NCBI RefSeq assembly: GCF_047807365.1
Contig: NZ_JBLOUI010000016.1
Span: 1 to 46,572 of the forward strand
Direction: 5' to 3'
DNA from: Peptacetobacter sp900539645
GTDB taxonomy: Bacteria > Bacillota > Clostridia > Peptostreptococcales > Peptostreptococcaceae
Length of the DNA stretch: 46,572 nt
Positions 1-6,729 of the stretch are shown here, piece after piece (positions within the stretch are counted from its first letter, which is position 1; each line of letters starts with the position of its first letter). A model generated the notes under the pieces. It was not told the DNA's origin, did no database searches, and worked only from the letters and a program-made list of their open reading frames with translations. The position numbers and the translations under genes were made by a program.

Positions 1-28
1 ATCTGTCTTATTTGTGTGTTTAAAATAT

Positions 29-67
29 AAAAATAGCAGGAAAGCAAAAATCTTTCCTGCTATTTTT
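29..67. terminator. Strong bidirectional terminator
   Basis: A 16-bp perfect stem (29-44 with 52-67) and a 7-base loop has A-runs on one side and T-runs on the other, so it can stop transcription from either side. It lies about 60 bases downstream of the leftward J-domain gene and probably ends the leftward element operon. Confidence 0.75.
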
Positions 68-128
68 CTTTTAGATAACCTCATTAACAATGCTAACTTA
101 ATGACATTGGGTATAAACCGCCCTAATA

Positions 129-836
129 CTATTTCAATATCTTTTCTTTTAAGTTGTTAATTGTTGCCATTGTGTCGGTATCTCCGCCCTTGTCGGGGTG
201 GTGTTTATTTGATAATAATTTAAATGCTTGTTTTAATAATTTTCTTTCCTGGTCTGATAAATTATCAATATCGTTTTTAGATCCTTCGTTATCTCTCGCA
301 TTTACTCCGCTATTATATCCATATTCAATATAACTTTGTATATCTTCATTAAACAACTTTTGAAATCTCTTTTTAAATTTTTCGTATTCTCTCCGTTCTT
401 GAATTTTTCTTTTGTTTTCTTCTTTTTCAAATTCTTCACACCTTTGTTGATAGATAGGTATTAATTTCTTTTTGAACTCTTTCAATTTTTCTACTACCAT
501 ATCAAAATATTGTTCATATCCTTTTATTTTTAAATCTTGTTTTAAAAAATTTAAAAATAACCGTGGTAGCTCTTCTTTATATCCCGTTTTTTCTTCGTCA
601 TTTTCAAACAATGAAATATAATTATATCCAGTTACTTTAATATCCTTTGATTTTATTTTTCCATTTTCTCTTTTTCTATCACATAGATAAATTGTATACC
701 ACCATTTCTTCGGGTCTTTACTATCTTTTATTCTACAAAATATTATATTTTCAGCTCCTTTTTTGTAGTGTAATTTTTTGTATATATAATGAAGGAAAAA
801 TAACACTACATTTATTTTGATAAAAAAGGCGGTCAA
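129..836 (-). CDS. J-domain (DnaJ-like) protein of the mobile element
   Basis: A 235-residue protein whose last ~45 residues resemble a J domain, with the HPD tripeptide in the context NKHHPDKGG. J domains stimulate the ATPase of DnaK-type chaperones. The rest is charged, helical and coiled-coil-like (about residues 105-160), with a tryptophan-containing patch near residue 45. The start is a TTG at 836 preceded by AAGGTGG. No ATG, GTG or TTG lies in frame for a long way after it. Odd: the N-terminal ~25 residues are encoded by a copy of the 47-bp repeat also present at 2242-2346, and an AAGGAG lies just after it with only an ATA downstream, so the true start is uncertain. Mobile-element J proteins may recruit DnaK to remodel the replication initiation complex, as host DnaJ/DnaK do for phage lambda; that role here is inference. 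Confidence 0.7.
   Translation of the reverse strand: MTAFFIKINVVLFFLHYIYKKLHYKKGAENIIFCRIKDSKDPKKWWYTIYLCDRKRENGKIKSKDIKVTGYNYISLFENDEEKTGYKEELPRLFLNFLKQDLKIKGYEQYFDMVVEKLKEFKKKLIPIYQQRCEEFEKEENKRKIQERREYEKFKKRFQKLFNEDIQSYIEYGYNSGVNARDNEGSKNDIDNLSDQERKLLKQAFKLLSNKHHPDKGGDTDTMATINNLKEKILK
764..810. repeat. 47-bp repeat with TGTAGTGT/ACACTACA ends, copy A
   Basis: The 8-bp ends are exact inverted repeats and the left end continues into AATTTTTT, as in the two copies at 2242-2287 and 2300-2346. This copy overlaps the 5' end of the J-domain reading frame. The interior is AT-rich and not conserved, which suggests a bipartite protein-binding site. Confidence 0.75.
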
Positions 837-872
837 TATATAACCACCTTTTCAACTATCTTGTAATATTTT

Positions 873-1250
873 TTACATACTTTTATTATCTAGTAATCTT
901 TTTAACTGTTCCCGTAGCTCTGAATTAGCTTTATAGCCTTGCATGAAGTAATATTCTTGTATATCGAAAAAAGCCCCGTCAATTAATCCTCTTAATTTAT
1001 CTACTTGTTGCCATTGGCTTTTTAGGTTTGATAATTCCATTTCATAATCTTGAATAGTTTCTATATCTCCACTATCTTTAACAAATTTATTGTAATATAG
1101 TTCTTTGTTGTTAAATATCCTTTTATATCTTTTAAATAACATATCTAAAAAACTATGTGCCTTTTCAACTGTTTCAAACTTATCTATATCATCAAATTTG
1201 TTTTCGTCTATCATTTTATAAAATAGTTCTAATATATTATTTTCGTTCAT
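873..1250 (-). CDS. Small helical hypothetical protein (element-encoded)
   Basis: A 125-residue, highly charged, probably all-helical protein with ATG start and a good AGAGGTGG site 7 bases upstream. It ends in a motif of the form aromatic-x-x-GYKA-x-x-ELR (residues ~104-118). The next gene (1268-1666) ends similarly with YGFLAHKEL, so the two look like diverged paralogues. Such small helical proteins are common in clostridial mobile elements (compare DUF6809-like proteins, from memory). No catalytic motif is visible. It is packed between its probable paralogue and the J-domain gene in the leftward operon. Function unknown. Confidence 0.7.
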   Translation of the reverse strand: MNENNILELFYKMIDENKFDDIDKFETVEKAHSFLDMLFKRYKRIFNNKELYYNKFVKDSGDIETIQDYEMELSNLKSQWQQVDKLRGLIDGAFFDIQEYYFMQGYKANSELREQLKRLLDNKSM

Positions 1251-1267
1251 TTTCTGCCACCTCTTAA

Positions 1268-1666
1268 TTATATATTTAGTGATTTATTTAATTCTTTATG
1301 TGCTAAAAATCCATATTTGAAACTTTCTTCGCTTGCGTCTAGTACTGAATCACTTAGTAATACTTTTAATTCTTTTAAGCTGCTTTTTAGCTTTTCAAAG
1401 TTTTTTGTTAGATATTTGTATTCACTGATCATATAGTTATATCTTTCCTGGCATTTGAAATTATCTTTGTTTTTCTCTGTAATTTCCACCTTTTGAGAAT
1501 ATAACAAACATAAATCGTTTATAGCTCTTTCGCTTTCTTCTATCTCTCTTTCAGCTTTTAAAAAACTTTCAAAACTTAAAAAGTCGGGTAATTTTCCGTT
1601 ATCTCCCATATAGTAATATATTTCCATTATTAAATTTTTAATATCATCTTGATTAAATAACTCCAT
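1268..1666 (-). CDS. Small helical hypothetical protein, probable paralogue of its neighbour
   Basis: A 132-residue acidic helical protein with ATG start preceded by AGAGGTG. The central part (residues ~35-100) has coiled-coil character. Its C-terminus (EESFKYGFLAHKELNKSL) aligns by eye with EYYFMQGYKANSELREQL of the 873-1250 product. It sits 17 bases upstream of that gene and is likely cotranscribed. No enzyme signature is seen and the function is unknown. Confidence 0.7.
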   Translation of the reverse strand: MELFNQDDIKNLIMEIYYYMGDNGKLPDFLSFESFLKAEREIEESERAINDLCLLYSQKVEITEKNKDNFKCQERYNYMISEYKYLTKNFEKLKSSLKELKVLLSDSVLDASEESFKYGFLAHKELNKSLNI

Positions 1667-1699
1667 TTTTGCACCTCTACATTCTTGATTTTATTTGTA

Positions 1700-1745
1700 G
1701 GGTGTAATATACTTTTAGTTGGCTTTTTTGGGGTATATTACACCC
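1700..1745. repeat. 13-bp perfect inverted repeat upstream of 1268-1666
   Basis: GGGTGTAATATAC (1700-1712) is exactly repeated inverted at 1733-1745 with a 20-base spacer. It lies in the leader of the two-paralogue cluster, 34 bases from its start codon. On the plus strand a short T-run follows, but the local genes are on the minus strand, where none does. It could be an operator or an RNA hairpin; I cannot choose. Confidence 0.55.
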
Positions 1746-1785
1746 AATTTTTTATAATTGAGTCGGGTTTTTCCTGGCTCTTTTT

Positions 1786-2094
1786 TTATGCTCCTATAGG
1801 CATTTTATAAATATATATCCAGGCTCTTTTATTATCCTTGAGATTTATACAACATACATTCTCTTTTAATTCTAGTTTCTTCATATCTTCAAAGTTTAGG
1901 GCTATACTTTCCCCATTTTCTCCTAATATCTCAAACTCAAAAGCCCCGTTTATAACTGGCATTATTAGATTAAAACTATTTAGCAGCTTGCAACTAACAA
2001 ACCTATCTACTACCACATCAGCGCCACTATTAGCCCATTTTATAAGCTCGGGTATTATTATTTTCGCTTTTCTTTCTATGCTCTTTTTTCTCAA
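1786..2094 (-). CDS. Hypothetical 102-aa element protein
   Basis: A 102-residue protein starting with TTG at 2094 behind GGGGTGAT. A basic N-terminal helix is followed by a mixed hydrophobic/acidic region (residues 25-100) that looks like a small beta-containing domain. No family recognised. It lies downstream of the helicase and of repeat copies B and C in the leftward operon. An overlapping rightward frame of 93 codons exists but lacks a convincing ribosome site and breaks the operon direction, so this strand was chosen. Confidence 0.6.
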   Translation of the reverse strand: MRKKSIERKAKIIIPELIKWANSGADVVVDRFVSCKLLNSFNLIMPVINGAFEFEILGENGESIALNFEDMKKLELKENVCCINLKDNKRAWIYIYKMPIGA

Positions 2095-2241
2095 CGTATC
2101 ACCCCTTTTTGTGGTCTAACTAAAGCCCCAACTTTTATATTTACTTTCTATGATTGACTATTTCCAATACTTATAAGGCTATGAAGTAAAGCCCCTTTTG
2201 TGGTTTTATATCCTGGCTCTTATTCTCCAGGAATAATATTT

Positions 2242-2346
2242 TGTAGTGTAATTTTTTCAACTTCAATCACTATTTTTTGACACTACACATTCAATATTCT
2301 GTAGTGTAATTTTTTTATATATTCTCATTGATTTTTTAACACTACA
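2242..2346. repeat. 46-47 bp repeats, copies B and C
   Basis: Copies B (2242-2287) and C (2300-2346) each begin TGTAGTGTAATTTTTT and end in TTTTTT, two or three bases, then ACACTACA. They stand 12 bases apart in the gap between the helicase and the 102-aa gene. With copy A (764-810) this makes three near-equal units with inverted ends and T-tracts on the same strand in both halves. That suits repeated protein-binding sites (partition, replication or regulation) better than simple hairpin terminators. Confidence 0.75.
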
Positions 2347-2351
2347 TATTT

Positions 2352-3719
2352 TTATATATTTTTTAGTCCGTCATTGTCATACATTTTGAAATTAGGACGT
2401 ATAAAAGTTATCGGCTCTATACCAGTTGCCCCGTTTCTGTTTTTATCTAATTTAAACGCATATACACTCATTGATTTTTTACTTTTATTATTTTTTATTA
2501 TGTTTTCTGCCTCTGTATCTCCTATACCACCAACACTACTATAAACAAATTTTAATTCTTCTTTATCTTCTAGATCATGCAAATATATAACCGCCGTTGC
2601 GTCCTGGTATACTGTCGCCGACTGTCTGATTACATTTTCGCCGTGTGGCATACCTTTAAAACTATTATTTAACTGTACAAGCGCCATAACGTGGCAATTA
2701 TATTTTAGTGTCATAGTGCGTATGTTTCTTGATATATTGGCGATTATTCTTTCGGCATTTTCAAGCTTTGAGCCGTCCTCAGCACTCAATAACTGTAAGT
2801 AGTCAATTACTACTAAATCGGGCTTATACCTTCTAACTAGCTTGATAATATCTGATATTTTAGTACTGTCATTATCTATTAATAATTTCCCTTCATACTC
2901 TCCCAGGTATCCACTAGCATTTACAAACTTTTTCCAATCATCAGCCGTAAAATCTTTGTTTCTAAATTTCATTGACGGTATTTTTGATACCATTGTTGCG
3001 AATCTGTCGAATACGTCAACGTCGGTCATTTCCCTTGATATTATTAATACTTTCTTTCCTTGCTCTAGTACATTCAAGGCTATATTTAGGGCTAATGTTG
3101 TTTTACCTACTCCCGACTTAGCGCCGATTATTGTATAATCTCCAGGCTTTACACCACCGATATTTTTATCAAGTAGACTATAACCGAATTTTGTTTGAAT
3201 ATCAGTATTTTCTAATCTATTCATAGACTTTTGAACAAGGCTATTAACACCGTTTATACTGTCATTTTTGCATTGTATAAACCTTTCTAGCTTGTTTGTT
3301 AGTTCTATTGTTTGGCTCTCTAGTTCTGCCCCTTTTAAAAGCTTTTCAATGCTTTCAATTGCATATTCTACAAACTCCCTTTTTTTCCGTAAATTAGATA
3401 ATACTTTTAGTGTTTTATTCAAGTGATATTTTGTTATAGTGCACTCACTAACAAATTTAGTTAATTCTGTAAGTGTAGTTATATCAAGGTCGTATGAAGG
3501 CTTTTTCAGTTCTTCCATTAGCTCTACAAGTGTTATATTTTCAATTTTTCCGTGTACTTCTTTAAAGCCTTGTACTATAGTTTTTTCTGTATCTGTAAAT
3601 AGTGATATTGGCATTGTATCAAGCGCCGTTTGAACTTCGGGTTCTAATAACATTAGCCCGATAACATCTTGTTCAGCCGTTTTATTTTTTAGTCGGCTAT
3701 CATTTTTTAAATTATCCAT
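2352..3719 (-). CDS. DnaB-type replicative helicase
   Basis: A 455-residue RecA-fold hexameric helicase. The N-terminal domain (residues ~15-150) begins with the typical AEQDVIGLMLLEPE pattern. Walker A is GAKSGVGKTT (~198-207) and Walker B is LVVIDYLQLL (~301-310), as in the DnaB family. Length is normal for DnaB. Start is ATG behind AAGGAG. It lies directly downstream of the iteron-bearing initiator gene, so it very likely is the helicase loaded at the element's own origin. The host DnaB would be separate. No primase gene is visible in the window, so priming is probably by the host. Confidence 0.92.
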   Translation of the reverse strand: MDNLKNDSRLKNKTAEQDVIGLMLLEPEVQTALDTMPISLFTDTEKTIVQGFKEVHGKIENITLVELMEELKKPSYDLDITTLTELTKFVSECTITKYHLNKTLKVLSNLRKKREFVEYAIESIEKLLKGAELESQTIELTNKLERFIQCKNDSINGVNSLVQKSMNRLENTDIQTKFGYSLLDKNIGGVKPGDYTIIGAKSGVGKTTLALNIALNVLEQGKKVLIISREMTDVDVFDRFATMVSKIPSMKFRNKDFTADDWKKFVNASGYLGEYEGKLLIDNDSTKISDIIKLVRRYKPDLVVIDYLQLLSAEDGSKLENAERIIANISRNIRTMTLKYNCHVMALVQLNNSFKGMPHGENVIRQSATVYQDATAVIYLHDLEDKEELKFVYSSVGGIGDTEAENIIKNNKSKKSMSVYAFKLDKNRNGATGIEPITFIRPNFKMYDNDGLKNI

Positions 3720-3872
3720 TTTTATATTCTCCTTCCTTGCAGCATGATTTTATTAAAAGCCCTAAAGCCGTTTAAATCGATTTTAAGGCTTTTTTATTTG
3801 TTAGTAATGTAAATTATCATTGAAGGTATATAATTCATATTCTAGGTATCAAATTTTAAATATTTTCACTAT

Positions 3873-4805
3873 CTATTCTTTATTTGTTTTCCCTAGATTT
3901 ATTTTTATAATATCATCTAGTGATAATTCAACGTCATTGTCTTCTAAATAACTTTGACTAGATTTTTTTGTTGCCTGGCTTGGTAGCTCGTTAATATAAT
4001 TTTCAAACTTAGTTTCGTTGAATAGTGTTTCGGGTCTAAGGTACTTATTCATTTTCTCATTCTCTAACCATTCACCAACTTTGAAATCAATAACGGCTTT
4101 TAGATCCTCAACTGTATAATCTTTTAATCTTGCACTTATTAGGCTTTTAGTCTTGGTTGTTCCTGGTCTATAGTTTCTATTAGCTTTTATATTTAGGTAT
4201 TCCACTACTTCTTTTATCTGCTGCTCTTTCTCTTTCTTTTTAGCGGAATTTTTTTCTTTCTCTTTTTCTCCCTTGCTTTTAGTAGTGATTGTATTTTCAT
4301 TAGTTTTATTTGAATTATTATTATCACTCTTAAAAGCTCCAGGGCTATGGTCTGACTCTTTAGAGTCTGACATATTATTATTAGTTATTGTATTAGTTAT
4401 TGTATTAGTATTTGTTGTGTTACACTTTCGTAACTGGTGGTGTTGCACATTCGTAACTAGTGGTGTTACACTTTCGTAACTGGTTACACTTTCGTAACTG
4501 GTTACACTTTCGTAACTGGTTACACTTTCGTAACTGGTTAAGTAATATTTATTACCTTTTCCTTTGATACATTCTTTTTTTATAATCCCTTTTTCTTCTA
4601 ATTCGTTTATTGCTTTTATGAGCGTCGTTTTATTCGTTATGTTGCAATCTTCCATTAACATTTTTTGACTTGGATAACTATATCCTTTTTCTTTATTGTT
4701 GTATTTAATTAAAGCAATATAAACAAGTTTTGAAATAGGTTTTATTTTTAATTTAAAAATATTATTCAATATCACGGTAAAGCCTTGATTTTTTTCTTCT
4801 TCCAT
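3873..4805 (-). CDS. Replication initiator/replisome organiser with iterons in its gene
   Basis: A phage-type replisome organiser. Residues ~1-90 form a winged-helix domain (SQKMLMEDCNITNKTTLIKAI and following), a low-complexity linker follows, and residues ~195-280 match the conserved phage C-terminal helical domain (YLNIKANRNYRPGTTKTKSLISARL... then RPETLF). The linker is encoded by six DNA repeats that are probably the origin (see 4419-4536). I place the start at ATG 4805, which has AAGGTGG seven bases upstream; the longer frame to 4838 would overlap the preceding gene. Such proteins bind origin repeats and recruit the helicase; the helicase gene follows 153 bases downstream. Confidence 0.85.
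   Translation of the reverse strand: MEEEKNQGFTVILNNIFKLKIKPISKLVYIALIKYNNKEKGYSYPSQKMLMEDCNITNKTTLIKAINELEEKGIIKKECIKGKGNKYYLTSYESVTSYESVTSYESVTSYESVTPLVTNVQHHQLRKCNTTNTNTITNTITNNNMSDSKESDHSPGAFKSDNNNSNKTNENTITTKSKGEKEKEKNSAKKKEKEQQIKEVVEYLNIKANRNYRPGTTKTKSLISARLKDYTVEDLKAVIDFKVGEWLENEKMNKYLRPETLFNETKFENYINELPSQATKKSSQSYLEDNDVELSLDDIIKINLGKTNKE
4379..4412. other. AT-rich stretch beside iterons, candidate unwinding element
   Basis: Near-exact 12-base repeats of TTAGTTATTGTA (encoding NTITNTITN) form an A/T-rich run immediately next to the iteron array. AT-rich tandem repeats next to initiator sites are the usual DNA-unwinding element of theta origins. Function is inferred from position and composition. 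Confidence 0.5.
4419..4536. repeat. Six iterons, probable element replication origin
   Basis: The 18-base unit GTTACACTTTCGTAACTG occurs at 4419, 4442 (three mismatches), 4465, 4483, 4501 and 4519. The first three starts are 23 bases apart and the last three follow at 18-base steps. Each unit contains an inverted repeat GTTAC/GTAAC. Because 23 is not a multiple of three, the repeats are read in three different frames (SYESVT, LVTNVQ, QLRKCN), so the DNA rather than the protein is conserved. This parallels the lambda O gene, which contains its own initiator binding sites. Confidence 0.85.
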
Positions 4806-4819
4806 AGCCTCACCACCTT

Positions 4820-5179
4820 TTAAATGAATGAGTGCCATTCTAAGCCATTAATGGGGTATTCGTCGGGGTCTCTACTACCTAGCGAAATATGTTTAACTTT
4901 TATAATCTCTAACCATTCAAAAGCTTTTGGACTATCTGTTATTGTGCTTATACATAAAAATAAATCTCCATTTAATTTATTTTCTATGGTAAATGTTGGA
5001 TATATATCCTGGTACAAGCTAATAAACATATTTTTTTCTAAAATCTCAAATTCTCCCTTTGGTAGATTGTATTCTTCACAATATACCTCTAATGTTTCAA
5101 GGGCTCTTTTTTTATGTTTTTCTATAATAGCAGCTCTTTTGTATCTTCTTTTTTTACTCTCACTTTTGCGCTTACTCAT
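4820..5179 (-). CDS. Hypothetical protein between excisionase-like and initiator genes
   Basis: A ~119-residue protein. It has a very basic N-terminal ~30 residues (KRKSESKKRRYKRA) that could bind nucleic acid, then an alpha/beta-looking domain ending PINGLEWHSFI. Start chosen at ATG 5179 behind AAGGGGGTGG; a GTG nine bases upstream is within that ribosome site and is unlikely. It ends 14 bases before the initiator start, so is probably cotranslated with it. No family recognised. Confidence 0.65.
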   Translation of the reverse strand: MSKRKSESKKRRYKRAAIIEKHKKRALETLEVYCEEYNLPKGEFEILEKNMFISLYQDIYPTFTIENKLNGDLFLCISTITDSPKAFEWLEIIKVKHISLGSRDPDEYPINGLEWHSFI

Positions 5180-5193
5180 CAGCTCCACCCCCT

Positions 5194-5502
5194 TTAAAAT
5201 CTTTCTCCACTATGTGCAACTAACCACTTGTATAACTCATCAATGAATATATAAGCTCTGTTCCCACTAAAGAAACAAGGGAACCCGTTTTCTTTTGAGT
5301 TTTTACATAGTTTTCTAAGTTTTGGCTCTGATAGTGGGCATATTCTTGAAACTTCTTTACAAGTCAATAACTTGTCACGGTCTAGTGTAGGACTTGAAAC
5401 AACTTGATATTTTCTTTGTTCGTCAAGCTCCTTTTGTTCAGCCTCTTTGTAAGTCTGAAAAGCTCCGTCTATGCTCTGTAATAGGTCATTTTCTTTTGTC
5501 AT
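5194..5502 (-). CDS. xis: Excisionase-like helix-turn-helix protein
   Basis: A 102-residue protein. The N-terminal ~40 residues are a charged helix. Residues ~45-97 form a MerR/excisionase-type winged helix (LLTCKEVSRICPLSEPKLRKLCKN... then FIDELYKWL). Small proteins of this type next to an integrase module usually bend the attachment DNA for excision or activate element genes. Start ATG behind GAGGAGG. It is the second gene of the leftward operon. The name is given by position and fold; an AlpA-like activator role is equally possible. Confidence 0.65.
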   Translation of the reverse strand: MTKENDLLQSIDGAFQTYKEAEQKELDEQRKYQVVSSPTLDRDKLLTCKEVSRICPLSEPKLRKLCKNSKENGFPCFFSGNRAYIFIDELYKWLVAHSGERF

Positions 5503-5506
5503 TGTT

Positions 5507-5713
5507 TTATACCTCCTCTTCTTTGATTAATTCTTCTACTGGTATATCTAGCGCCTTCGCTAGTTTCTTGTATGTAACTAAAGTAACCTTTTCAACGTCG
5601 CCCCTCTCTATTTTCCCAATAGTTACCATTGAAACACCTGATAATTCTTTTAGTTGTTTCTGTGTTAAGTTGTGTTTTATTCTTTCAACTTTCAAAGTCA
5701 TTCCACTTGTCAT
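5507..5713 (-). CDS. Cro/XRE-type small regulator
   Basis: A 68-residue single-domain helix-turn-helix protein (LKVERIKHNLTQKQLKELSGVSMVTIGKIERG...) of the XRE family, with an acidic tail. It is the first gene of the leftward operon and is transcribed divergently from the CI-like repressor at 5872, as Cro is in phage switches. ATG start with AAGGAAGG upstream. It probably represses the divergent promoter or modulates early expression. Confidence 0.85.
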   Translation of the reverse strand: MTSGMTLKVERIKHNLTQKQLKELSGVSMVTIGKIERGDVEKVTLVTYKKLAKALDIPVEELIKEEEV

Positions 5714-5742
5714 ATTTTTTCACCTTCCTTCTTTTTTGTAAA

Positions 5743-5758
5743 GTGTAAAACTTTACAC
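5743..5758. promoter_or_regulatory. Palindromic operator in the divergent switch region
   Basis: GTGTAAA and TTTACAC flank a 2-base centre, giving 7-bp arms, just downstream of the predicted leftward start. It is a natural binding site for the XRE regulators encoded on either side. Seen directly as symmetry; the binding partner is inferred. Confidence 0.55.
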
Positions 5759-5772
5759 GCTTTATATTTATT

Positions 5773-5801
5773 ATATTAATAAGTATCGTCTAAAAAGTCA
5801 A
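5773..5801 (-). promoter_or_regulatory. Leftward early promoter
   Basis: On the minus strand, TTGACT (5796-5801) and TAATAT (5773-5778) are 17 bases apart. The promoter would drive the Cro-like gene and the replication operon and would read across the palindrome at 5743-5758. Confidence 0.6.
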
Positions 5802-5821
5802 GCGACAATATAAATAATTAA

Positions 5822-5849
5822 TGTACATTTTGCAAAAAGCGATTATAAT
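5822..5849 (+). promoter_or_regulatory. Rightward repressor/integrase promoter
   Basis: TGTACA (5822-5827), a 16-base spacer, and a consensus TATAAT (5844-5849) lie about 22 bases before the repressor ATG. The strong -10 and weak -35 suit a regulated maintenance promoter. Confidence 0.55.
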
Positions 5850-5871
5850 AATCTTATAAGGTGGTGAAAAT

Positions 5872-6729
5872 ATGAACATTGAACTATTAAAAAGGCAAAG
5901 AAAAAAATTACAATTGACACAACAACAACTTGCGGATAAATGTAATCTTTCACGTGTTACAATTTCAAACTATGAAAGTGGAAAAGCCGAACCAACAAAA
6001 GAAAATATAGAAATACTTTCAAAAGTTTTAAAAGTTCCGGAATTGTTACTTTTGGCAAATCCCGACAAAAAAATTAATTTTAATGATAAAGAATTTGGCG
6101 GAACAGTTGAAGAAATGCAAGAAAATTTAGAAGAATACATAAAAAAAACTATTAAGAAAAATAGAACTGATAACGATTTTGAAGAAATAACGAAAAGTAT
6201 TCTAAATATAATAAAAGTAACAACTAACTTTACCCCACTATATTTCAAGGCACAAGAAAAAATAATATTTGTTGATTTTGAAAATGGAAAAGTTAAAACT
6301 TGCCCGTTTGAATTATTAGAACAATATATTTTTAACTTAATTTCTTTATCAGAAAACTTAGTTAAATTTTCAAAACTTGATTATTTGTTAAGTTGTGATG
6401 ATACAGTTTTTAAAGAAGAAAAAATAAACTTTTTAGAGGCTAAAGGCGAATTTATAGAGGCTAACAATTACAAGCTAAAACGTATAAAAGATTGTATGGA
6501 AAGTGATTTTGAAATAATAGATATGAGTTTAAAAGTTTTTAGCATAGAAACAATTAAATCAAGTTTAGAACAGAGATATACTGAGTCAAAAAATATACTT
6601 AATTCAAAAGATGTAAATGAAGAAACAAAGGAACTTTTCAAAGAAATAGACGAACTTTATTATAAATATATAACTTTTTTAGAAAATAACACATTTAAAC
6701 AAAATAAAGAGGGTGGCTCTGATGAGTAA
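5872..6729 (+). CDS. CI-like XRE repressor without a peptidase domain
   Basis: A 285-residue protein. Residues ~4-60 are an XRE helix-turn-helix (LLKRQRKKLQLTQQQLADKCNLSRVTISNYESG). The rest is mostly helical and charged, with no visible S24/LexA-type serine-lysine self-cleavage domain. That implies induction other than classical RecA-driven cleavage, for example by an anti-repressor, as in phage satellites. Start ATG with AAGGTGGTG upstream. Its stop overlaps the integrase start by the 8-base string ATGAGTAA, so the two are translationally coupled. It probably represses the divergent leftward operon. Confidence 0.85.
   Translation: MNIELLKRQRKKLQLTQQQLADKCNLSRVTISNYESGKAEPTKENIEILSKVLKVPELLLLANPDKKINFNDKEFGGTVEEMQENLEEYIKKTIKKNRTDNDFEEITKSILNIIKVTTNFTPLYFKAQEKIIFVDFENGKVKTCPFELLEQYIFNLISLSENLVKFSKLDYLLSCDDTVFKEEKINFLEAKGEFIEANNYKLKRIKDCMESDFEIIDMSLKVFSIETIKSSLEQRYTESKNILNSKDVNEETKELFKEIDELYYKYITFLENNTFKQNKEGGSDE

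Noticed and set aside
1838..2119. Rightward 93-codon frame opposite the 102-aa gene
   Set aside because: No convincing ribosome site and it opposes the direction of the surrounding operon; it is a mirror of the minus-strand gene.
4419..4536. Regular direct repeats that could suggest a CRISPR array
   Set aside because: The units are 18 bases with almost no spacer between them, lie inside a coding gene and have no cas genes nearby; iterons explain them better.
5822..5827. TGTACA before the repressor as a MocR-type site
   Set aside because: It lacks the full TTGTACAA and serves naturally as a -35 element.
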